56,838 nucleotides of DNA, from NCBI GenBank assembly GCA_051954935.1, contig JBQCHG010000051.1:1-56838 (forward strand), written 5' to 3'. The notes under the pieces were generated by a model. It did no database searches. It was not told the origin of the DNA and was given only the letters and a program-made list of their open reading frames with translations. The translations under genes were made by a program, and so were the position numbers. Source of the stretch: 66-474 sp051954935. Its GTDB lineage: Bacteria; Pseudomonadota; Gammaproteobacteria; Xanthomonadales; Rhodanobacteraceae. Shown one piece after another: positions 50,966 through 56,838 of the stretch. Each line of letters begins with the position of its first letter. The first letter of the stretch is position 1.

Positions 50966-51952
50966 TCATGCTTCGCGCAACGCCACCGCCGCGCCGAGCA
51001 GGCCGGGATTGGGATGGGTGATGACTTGCACCGACATGCGCTGCATGTAGAACGTATAACCGCTGCGCTCGATGAAGCGCTGCATGAAGCCGCTGTCGCG
51101 GAAGTAGTCGAGGAAATGCAGGACCACGCCGCCGGCGATCATCACGGTGCGCGCGCCGTGCAGCATCGCGACATCGCCGGCCACGCGGCCGAACGCGTTG
51201 CAGAAGCGATCCAGTGCGCGTTCCGCGTCGGCGTCGCCTTCGCGCAGCGCGGCATCCACGATTTCCTTCGGCATGCGCAGGTGCGGTTGCGGCGCGGGCA
51301 GCGCGACCGGGGTGATGCCGCGCAAGGCGGCATCGATGCGGGACAGCCCGCTGCCGCTCAGCAGCAGCTCGTTGTACACGCGGCTGTGGCGCGCCTCGAT
51401 CCAGCGCACGATCGCGTGCTCCTCGTCGTCGCTCGCCGCGAAAGTGGCGTGGCCGCCTTCGGTTTCCACCACGCGCCAGCCTTGTTCCTGCGGCCCGACC
51501 AGCAAACCGACGCCGAGCCCGGTGCCCGGCCCGATCAGGGTCACCGGCCCCTGCAGCGTTTCGCCGACTTCGCCGTACATCGGCACGCGTTGCGAGATGT
51601 CGAGGTGCGGCGCGGCCCAAGCGATCGCGCCGAAATCGTTGATCAGCTCTAGGTGGTCGAGTCCCAGCGCGCGCTGCAGATCGCTGCATTTGAACGACCA
51701 CGCGCGGTTGGCGAACCGGATCTCGTCGTCGCCGACCGGTGCGGCCACTGCGAGTGTCGCGCGCCTCGGCCTCACCCCAACCTGCTCGAAGTAATGCAGT
51801 GCGGCGTCGCGCAGCGTCGCGAAGCGATCACCGCCGAAAGTCTGCTCGTGCAGGATGTTCGGCGTGGGCGAGGCCAGGTCGGTCAGCGCGAAGCGCGCGT
51901 TGGTGCCGCCGATGTCGCCGATCAGGCCCGGTTGATCCACGCCTTGTCCCAT
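50966..51952 (-). CDS. glk: Glucokinase
   Basis: A 328-residue bacterial glucokinase that phosphorylates glucose with ATP. Phosphate-binding motifs GDIGGTNARFAL and LIGPGTGLGVGLLV are seen. Glucose-binding Asn-Asp is in LINDFGAIAWA, and ETEGGHATFA and MIAGGVVLHFLDYF complete the plan. The ATG at 51952 is used; an upstream TTG at 51991 overlaps the terminator of the LacI gene and is unlikely. It is downstream of the sugar-locus regulator, fitting phosphorylation of glucose released by the alpha-glucosidase. Confidence 0.93.
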   Translation of the reverse strand: MGQGVDQPGLIGDIGGTNARFALTDLASPTPNILHEQTFGGDRFATLRDAALHYFEQVGVRPRRATLAVAAPVGDDEIRFANRAWSFKCSDLQRALGLDHLELINDFGAIAWAAPHLDISQRVPMYGEVGETLQGPVTLIGPGTGLGVGLLVGPQEQGWRVVETEGGHATFAASDDEEHAIVRWIEARHSRVYNELLLSGSGLSRIDAALRGITPVALPAPQPHLRMPKEIVDAALREGDADAERALDRFCNAFGRVAGDVAMLHGARTVMIAGGVVLHFLDYFRDSGFMQRFIERSGYTFYMQRMSVQVITHPNPGLLGAAVALREA

Positions 51953-51990
51953 GCGCGCATAGTCCCGCGAAAACGCCAAGGATAACGTCA

Positions 51991-52019
51991 AAAGAAAAAC
52001 GGCGAGCCAAACTCGCCGT
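51991..52019 (-). terminator. Rho-independent terminator of the lacI-type gene
   Basis: Read on the minus strand: ACGGCGAG-TTTGG-CTCGCCGT, then TTTTCTTT. A perfect 8-bp stem plus T-run located 20 bp after the regulator stop. It separates the regulator from glk, which therefore needs its own promoter or read-through. Confidence 0.85.
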
Positions 52020-52038
52020 CACTTGTCGCGATGCCCGG

Positions 52039-53124
52039 TCAGCGGTCCGGCGCAGTCGGTCCGGGTTGCCCGGCCGCCGAATGCAGGCTGGAACGCCGCA
52101 CTTTCAGCCTGGCCGGCAGTACCCGGCTTTGCGCGGAATCGCCGCGGATCAGCCGCAGCAATGCGCTGACCAGCGCCTCGCCGGCCTGATGGGTGTCCTG
52201 CAGCACGGTGGTCAGCGGCGGATTGACGAACTCGGCCATCGGGATGTCGTCGAAACCGGCCAGCGCCACTTCCTCGGGCACCAGCATTCCGTAATTCGAC
52301 AGCGTGCGCAGCGCGCCGATCGCGATCAGGTCGCTGGCGGCGAATACCGCGTCGAATTTCTCGCCGCTGGCGATGAGCGCTTCCATCGCCTCCTGGCCGG
52401 AGCTCTGCGTGCTTTCCGCATCCATCTGCAGCGTCGGTTCCGGCGTCAGCCCATGCTCCTGCAGCGCGCTGGAATAGCCGCGGTAGCGTTCGAAGAATTC
52501 CGGGTAGTGCACGGAGGCGGTGCCCAGGAAGGCGATGCGCCGGCAGCCCTGTTCCAGCAGGTGCTCGGCGACCGCTCGCCCGCCCTGGTAGTTGTCGCAG
52601 CCGATGGTGACGTAGGGCGCGTCCGGTTGCACTGCGCCCCAGCGCACGAACGCGGTGCCGCGGGCGACCAGTTGTTCCAGCCGGTCGCAGTAGGAGAGGT
52701 AATCGCCGTAGCCGAGCAGGATGATGCCGTCCGCCTTCTCGCTTTCGGCGAAATCCGCATGCCAGTCGCGCGAGAGTTGCTGGAACGAAATCAGCAGGTC
52801 GAAACCCTGGCGCGCGCAGGCCCGGGTGATCGAGCCGAGCATGGACAGGAAGAACGGATTGATGTGCGAATCGTCGGCCGTGGGATCTTCGAAGAAAAGC
52901 AGGGCCAGCGTGCCCGAATGCTTGCGGCGCAGGCTGGAGGCATTCTTGTTGACCGTGTACTTGAGCGATTCCGCGGCCGCCAGTACGCGGCGCCGCGTCT
53001 CCTCGTTCACGAGCGGATTGCCGCTCAGCGCGCGCGACACCGTGGCCTGCGAAACGCCTGCCAGGTAGGCAATGTCGAGCGAGGTGATTTTCTTCTTTGC
53101 CTTCACGCTGGGCTGGGATCTCAT
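52039..53124 (-). CDS. LacI-family transcriptional regulator of the sugar locus
   Basis: A 361-residue LacI/GalR repressor. The helix-turn-helix and hinge read TSLDIAYLAGVSQATVSRAL and VNEETRRRVLAAAESLKY. A periplasmic-binding-like effector domain follows, with VTIGCDNYQGGRAVAEHLL and ALAGFDDIPMAEFVNPPLTT. The ATG at 53124 starts right before the basic tail MRSQPSVKAKKK. It lies among glucokinase, sugar permease and alpha-glucosidase genes and probably binds the paired sites at 56428 and 56599. Its inducer is probably maltose, isomaltose or a related glucoside. Confidence 0.92.
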   Translation of the reverse strand: MRSQPSVKAKKKITSLDIAYLAGVSQATVSRALSGNPLVNEETRRRVLAAAESLKYTVNKNASSLRRKHSGTLALLFFEDPTADDSHINPFFLSMLGSITRACARQGFDLLISFQQLSRDWHADFAESEKADGIILLGYGDYLSYCDRLEQLVARGTAFVRWGAVQPDAPYVTIGCDNYQGGRAVAEHLLEQGCRRIAFLGTASVHYPEFFERYRGYSSALQEHGLTPEPTLQMDAESTQSSGQEAMEALIASGEKFDAVFAASDLIAIGALRTLSNYGMLVPEEVALAGFDDIPMAEFVNPPLTTVLQDTHQAGEALVSALLRLIRGDSAQSRVLPARLKVRRSSLHSAAGQPGPTAPDR

Positions 53125-53185
53125 GCCACGGATGCCGCGCACGGGCTTTCCGGCACTTGCGCGGACCGATCCTAGCTCACTCACG

Positions 53186-53208
53186 CCTCCCGCGGCCAGC
53201 GCGGGAGG
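53186..53208 (-). terminator. Hairpin after the sugar permease gene
   Basis: CCTCCCGCG-GCCAG-CGCGGGAGG, a perfect 9-bp stem, lies 10 bp beyond the permease stop and 62 bp before the regulator start. No T-run, so termination may be partial. Confidence 0.5.
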
Positions 53209-53217
53209 ATGCCGCGC

Positions 53218-54642
53218 TCACTCGCGCATTTCTTCCAGCTCCATGCCTCGGGTTTCGCGCACGAGATACATGACGAACACCAGCGAGATGAACGCGAACG
53301 CGGCGTACAGGCCATACGCGAAGGTCAATCCGATTTCGGCCAGCAAGGGGAAAGTCGCGGTGATCGCGAAGTTGGCCAGCCATTGCACCGCGGCGGCCAC
53401 CGCCAGCGCCATCGCGCGGATGCGGTTGGGGAACATCTCGCCCAGCAGTACCCATACCACCGGGCCCCAGCTCACGCCGAAGAAGATCACGTAGAGGTTG
53501 GCGGCAACCAGCGCGACCGGCCCCCACGGAGCGGGCAGGCTCAAGCTCGCGCCCGTGCCGGTGGCCTGCGAGAAGCACCACGCCATCATCGCGAGGGTGA
53601 TCGCCATGCCGGCCGAACCGATCACCAGCAACGGCTTGCGCCCGATGCGATCGATCAGCGCGATCGCGACCAGTGTCACGGCGACGTTCACGACCGAGGT
53701 CGCCACCGTGATCGTGAACGAGTCGGCTTCGCTGAACCCGACCGAATGCCAGAGCATGGACGAGTAATAGAAGATCACGTTGATGCCGACGAACTGCTGG
53801 AATACCGACAGGAGGATGCCGATCCACACCACCGGCAACAGGCCGCCCTTGCCGCCGAACAGGTCGCTCCAGGCCGGCCGATGTTCGCGCCGCAAGGTCT
53901 GTTCGATTTCCGCCAGCTTCTGCTGCAGCGCGCCTTCATTCGAGAATCCGAGCACCTGCCGGAGCACCTCGGTCGCCTGGGCAAAGCGGCCGCGCGCGAC
54001 CAGGTAGCGAGGGGATTCCGGAACCGCCAGCACCAACGCGCCGTAAATCACCGAAGGGATCGCTGCGGCCAGGAACATCCAGCGCCACGCGGGCATTCCC
54101 AGCCACAGCGTGCCTTCCGCCCCATGCGCCGAACCGGACAGCCAGGCATCGCTCGCAAGCGCGACGAAGATGCCGAGCACGATCGCCAATTGCTGCATCG
54201 AACCGAGCCGGCCTCGCATGCGCGCGGGTGAAACTTCCGCGATGTAGGTGGGCGCCACTACCGAGGCCATGCCCACGCCCATGCCGGCGATTACGCGCCA
54301 CAGGATCAACACGCCCACACCGTTGGCGAGCCCCGCACCGAGTGCGCCCGCGGTCAACAACACGGCGGCGACCTGCATCGTGCGCAGACGGCCGAATGCG
54401 TCGGCCAGCCGCCCCGCGTACCACGCGCCGAGCGCCGAGCCGAGCAGGGCACAAGACACCGCAAACCCGGTCCAGGCAGCGCTCAAGCCGAATGCATCGT
54501 GGATGGCGTCCACCGCGCCATTGATCACGGCGGTGTCGAATCCGAACAGGAATCCGCCCAGCGCCGCCGCCGCCACGGCCAGCAACACACGCACCGTGGC
54601 GTGTTGGTCGCGCATCGTTGCACTCATTTCGGTTGCACTCAT
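53218..54642 (-). CDS. MFS sugar porter (SP family)
   Basis: A 474-residue permease with 12 hydrophobic segments. SP-family signatures are GGFLFGFDTAVINGA, GRLADAFGRLRTM, VPESPRYLVARGR and LIDRIGRKPLLVIG. It would carry a mono- or disaccharide across the inner membrane by proton symport. The stop of the alpha-glucosidase is 6 bp upstream, so the two are one transcript. The coding start contains a short duplication (MSATEMSAT, from ATGAGTGCAAC twice), giving three possible ATGs (54642, 54627, 54615). Confidence 0.92.
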   Translation of the reverse strand: MSATEMSATMRDQHATVRVLLAVAAAALGGFLFGFDTAVINGAVDAIHDAFGLSAAWTGFAVSCALLGSALGAWYAGRLADAFGRLRTMQVAAVLLTAGALGAGLANGVGVLILWRVIAGMGVGMASVVAPTYIAEVSPARMRGRLGSMQQLAIVLGIFVALASDAWLSGSAHGAEGTLWLGMPAWRWMFLAAAIPSVIYGALVLAVPESPRYLVARGRFAQATEVLRQVLGFSNEGALQQKLAEIEQTLRREHRPAWSDLFGGKGGLLPVVWIGILLSVFQQFVGINVIFYYSSMLWHSVGFSEADSFTITVATSVVNVAVTLVAIALIDRIGRKPLLVIGSAGMAITLAMMAWCFSQATGTGASLSLPAPWGPVALVAANLYVIFFGVSWGPVVWVLLGEMFPNRIRAMALAVAAAVQWLANFAITATFPLLAEIGLTFAYGLYAAFAFISLVFVMYLVRETRGMELEEMRE

Positions 54643-54648
54643 GGCTGT

Positions 54649-56364
54649 CTATTTCCCAGGATTGGCCGCTTCCAGATCGCGTTCCATCAGCAGCCGGTCC
54701 GATTTTTCGAGTTCCGTGAACACCGTGCCGTAGGCAGGCAGGTATATCCGGTCGTTTTCGATGCTGCCCTGCCGCAGGCCGCCATGTCCTTCCAGCAGTG
54801 TCAGCCCGATGTTCCGGGGCAGGTTCAGCGATGCCGGTTCCGCCGAGAGGTTGAATACCACCAGCAGCGCCTGCTGCTCGAATTCGCGGGTGAATGCCAA
54901 CACCGGTTCGGGTGTTTTGATGAAATGGATGTCACCCCAACGCAGCGCGGGATGCTCGCGCCGCCAGCGCATGAACGCGCGAAAGATGTTGAGCGTGGAG
55001 GCCGGCTGCGTCTCCTGCCATGACACCGCCAGCGCGCGATGCTCGTCCGGGATCGGCAGCCAAGGTGTTGCGCGGCTGAAATCCGCATTCGGGGCGGTGC
55101 TGTCCCACGGCATCGGCGTGCGGCATCCGTCGCGGCCCTTGAAGTTGGGCCAGAACGTGATGCCGTAGGGATCGCGCAGTGCTTCGTAAGGCACCTCGGC
55201 CTCGGTGAGCCCGAGCTCCTCGCCCTGGTACACACAGACCGAGCCGCGGAGCGAACACACCATCGCGGTGAGCTGGCTCGCCATCGCCGCGGAAGCATTC
55301 CCGTTGCCCCAGCGGCTGAGCACGCGTTCCACGTCGTGGTTGGAAATCGCCCAGCACGGCCAACCTTCGGTCATCTGCGCCTCCTGCGCGCTCACGGTGT
55401 CGCGGATGTACGCAGCGCTGAAATCGTCGGTCAGCAATTCGAAGCTGTAGCCCATGTGGAGGCGGCGGCCGCTGGTGTACTCGGCCATCGTGGCGAGCGA
55501 ATCCTCGGAGGAAATCTCTCCCAGCGCGGTGACGCCCGGATAGCGGTCCAGCAGCGCGCGCAACTCTTCCAGGAATGCCAGATTCTCCGGCTGCGTGTTG
55601 TTGTACCAGTGGTACTGGAACGAATACGGGTTGTCCGCGCTGAAGCCGCGGCCCACGCGCTTCTCCTTCGGCTTGGGCGGATTGTCCCGCAGCTTCGCGT
55701 CGTGGTAGCAGAAATTGATCGAGTCCAGACGGAACCCGTCCACGCCCCGATCGAGCCAGAAGCGCAGGTTGTCGAGCACCGCCGCGCGCACTTCGCGGTT
55801 GTGGAAATTCAGATCCGGCTGTGAGGCCAGGAAGTTGTGCAGGTAGTACTGGCCACGTCGAGGTTCCCACTGCCACGCGCAGCCGCCGAACAGCGAGAGC
55901 CAGTTGTTGGGCGGCCCGCCGTCCTCGCGCGCATCGGCCCACACGTACCAGTCGGCGCGCGGGTTGTCGTGGCTCTGCCGGCTTTCCTTGAACCACGGAT
56001 GCTCGGCCGAGGTGTGGCTGAGCACCTGATCGATCATCACCTTGAGTCCGGCTTCGTGCGCCTTCGCGAGCAGATGGTCGAAGTCGGCAAGGTTGCCGAA
56101 CAACGGATCCACGTTGCGGAAATCGGCGATGTCGTAGCCGAAATCTGCCATCGGCGAAACGAAGAACGGCGCGATCCAGATCGCGTCCACGCCCAGCCGC
56201 GCCACGTAATCGAGGCGGCGGATGATGCCGGGAAGATCGCCGATGCCGTCGCCGTTGGTGTCCAGGAAACTGCGCGGGTAGATCTGGTAGATGACCGCGC
56301 CGCGCCACCACGGAGCGTTCGTTCCGGTGCGGGAATCGCGAAGCAAAGATGAATCTTCTGGCAC
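54649..56364 (-). CDS. GH13 alpha-glucosidase (oligo-1,6-glucosidase/maltase type)
   Basis: A 571-residue glycoside hydrolase with the full GH13 set. The N-terminus is WWRGAVIYQIYPRSF. Conserved region II DGFRLDSI has the nucleophile Asp, region III ALGEIS the acid/base Glu, and region IV AISNHD the stabilising Asp. It matches bacterial GH13_23-type alpha-glucosidases that release glucose from maltose, sucrose or isomaltose. There is no signal peptide, so it is cytoplasmic and acts on imported disaccharide. The start is set at GTG 56364 (GGGGAT about 8 nt upstream); ATG 56433 is in frame but lies in the operator region. Confidence 0.9.
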   Translation of the reverse strand: MPEDSSLLRDSRTGTNAPWWRGAVIYQIYPRSFLDTNGDGIGDLPGIIRRLDYVARLGVDAIWIAPFFVSPMADFGYDIADFRNVDPLFGNLADFDHLLAKAHEAGLKVMIDQVLSHTSAEHPWFKESRQSHDNPRADWYVWADAREDGGPPNNWLSLFGGCAWQWEPRRGQYYLHNFLASQPDLNFHNREVRAAVLDNLRFWLDRGVDGFRLDSINFCYHDAKLRDNPPKPKEKRVGRGFSADNPYSFQYHWYNNTQPENLAFLEELRALLDRYPGVTALGEISSEDSLATMAEYTSGRRLHMGYSFELLTDDFSAAYIRDTVSAQEAQMTEGWPCWAISNHDVERVLSRWGNGNASAAMASQLTAMVCSLRGSVCVYQGEELGLTEAEVPYEALRDPYGITFWPNFKGRDGCRTPMPWDSTAPNADFSRATPWLPIPDEHRALAVSWQETQPASTLNIFRAFMRWRREHPALRWGDIHFIKTPEPVLAFTREFEQQALLVVFNLSAEPASLNLPRNIGLTLLEGHGGLRQGSIENDRIYLPAYGTVFTELEKSDRLLMERDLEAANPGK

Positions 56365-56427
56365 ACCCGGATCCCCGTCTGCGAAGGCGCACAGCTTAAT
56401 CGCCGATCCGTCGTACCCGGCACAGGG

Positions 56428-56442
56428 CTGCATACGTATTCA
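56428..56442. promoter_or_regulatory. Candidate LacI-type operator, copy 1
   Basis: CTGCATACGTATTCA, with palindromic core ATACGTAT. An exact inverted copy is at 56599-56613. It is close to the alpha-glucosidase start. Confidence 0.55.
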
Positions 56443-56598
56443 TCCGTGTTGCAGGTGCAATATCGGAGCGGCCGCGGCGAGCGGTGCGCGGCTCCGCGCC
56501 GATCACTCAAAACACGCATCAACTCGCGTTTGCATCCGGTTCGTGCATGGCATTCGAAGGCAGCGCGCGGCGCATGCTGCGCTGCGATGAGAGCCATT

Positions 56599-56613
56599 TG
56601 AATACGTATGCAG
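56599..56613. promoter_or_regulatory. Candidate LacI-type operator, copy 2
   Basis: TGAATACGTATGCAG, the exact complement of the site at 56428-56442, 156 bp away. It lies about 140 bp before the divergent gene at 56756. A repressor tetramer could loop between the two sites. Confidence 0.55.
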
Positions 56614-56755
56614 TGATGTCTCGACGCCGATTTGTGGCGCTTACCATGCCGACGCGCCGACGCGAGTTCCGCGCCGGCACCGCCCGCGAAGACGAAGCGC
56701 GGCAGACGTGTAATCGCAAATCAACCGTTGTGACGACTTCCGTGGGGGAAGAGAA

Positions 56756-56838
56756 ATGGTTCTGAGACGCAACATCCTGGCCCTGGCCATTGCATCGGCG
56801 TGCTTCGGCACGTGTTCCGTCGCGCTTGCGGGAAATGC
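56756..56838 (+). CDS. Start of a secreted protein gene, perhaps a TonB-dependent receptor
   Basis: Only 27 codons are inside the window. A very good GGGGGAAGAG lies 3-10 nt before the ATG. The visible peptide is a Sec signal: two Arg, then ILALAIASACFGTCSVALAG with an Ala-Gly-type cleavage point. In Xanthomonadales such divergent partners of alpha-glucosidase/permease loci are often TonB-dependent receptors for maltodextrins. That identity is context only. Confidence 0.55.
   Translation, partial: MVLRRNILALAIASACFGTCSVALAGN

Larger units (their letters stand above)
56365..56755. other. 391-bp divergent regulatory gap
   Basis: Between the alpha-glucosidase and the truncated gene at the window end. 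It holds the two inverted 15-bp sites listed separately and GC-rich sequence with no coding signal. No clear TTGACA/TATAAT pair was found. Confidence 0.6.

Overview
The window is a continuous stretch of bacterial chromosome with high GC content and dense coding. Several features point to a gammaproteobacterium of the Xanthomonadales/Lysobacterales, perhaps Rhodanobacteraceae: the block bc1 complex (petABC)-sspA-sspB, a miaB/phoH/ybeY/corC neighbourhood, a DUF1631 protein, nadC beside a DUF3301 gene, a LacI-controlled alpha-glucosidase/sugar-permease/glucokinase locus, and short REP-like palindromes built on a GGAATGACG core. This placement rests on family content and gene order only. Almost everything looks like stable core genome. 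I see no prophage, transposase or CRISPR array.

Layout. 1-11500: the 3' part of prmC, a Na+/solute symporter with its DUF3311 partner, gcvPB-dgkA, a TPM-domain protein, a DUF255 thioredoxin-fold protein, a secreted S9 peptidase, rlmI and lgt. 11513-21721: corA, then the minus-strand set phoH-ybeY-corC followed by a DUF4105 membrane protein. A TetR/lipoprotein-adaptor/ABC-transporter cassette on the other strand separates this set from miaB. 21924-30767: a lytic transglycosylase, a membrane-anchored DegS-like protease, petABC-sspAB, DUF3301, a two-FHA membrane protein and nadC. 30956-42457: DUF1631, a Trm112-like protein, purEK, a GH17-GT2 fusion (NdvB type), a repeat-rich gap, sodB, grxD, an SDR, a MarC protein and ppnN. 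42603-45783: tRNA-Asn behind a strong promoter and a decayed tRNA-like copy, the divergent yeiE/yeiH pair, a 26-residue small ORF and an orphan FimT/GspH pseudopilin. 45913-50891: uvrB, then a convergent three-gene operon (methyltransferase, FAD oxidoreductase, type III polyketide synthase). 50966-56838: a carbohydrate locus with glucokinase, LacI regulator, sugar MFS permease and GH13 alpha-glucosidase, divergent from a truncated gene with a signal peptide.

How genes may work together. lgt and the DUF4105 protein may both act in lipoprotein maturation; the DUF4105 gene occupies the place usually held by lnt. The SspB C-terminal LRVVK tail fits its role as a ClpX adaptor. The GH13 enzyme, permease, kinase and LacI protein form an uptake-hydrolysis-phosphorylation module for alpha-glucosides. 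Two exact 15-bp inverted copies of a palindromic site in the divergent promoter region are the best candidate operators. The type III PKS triad is the clearest specialised-metabolism locus.

The most unusual points are the DUF4105-for-lnt arrangement, the cassette splitting miaB from phoH, the tRNA-Asn remnant, the PKS operon, the paired operators and the hairpin series between petC and sspA.
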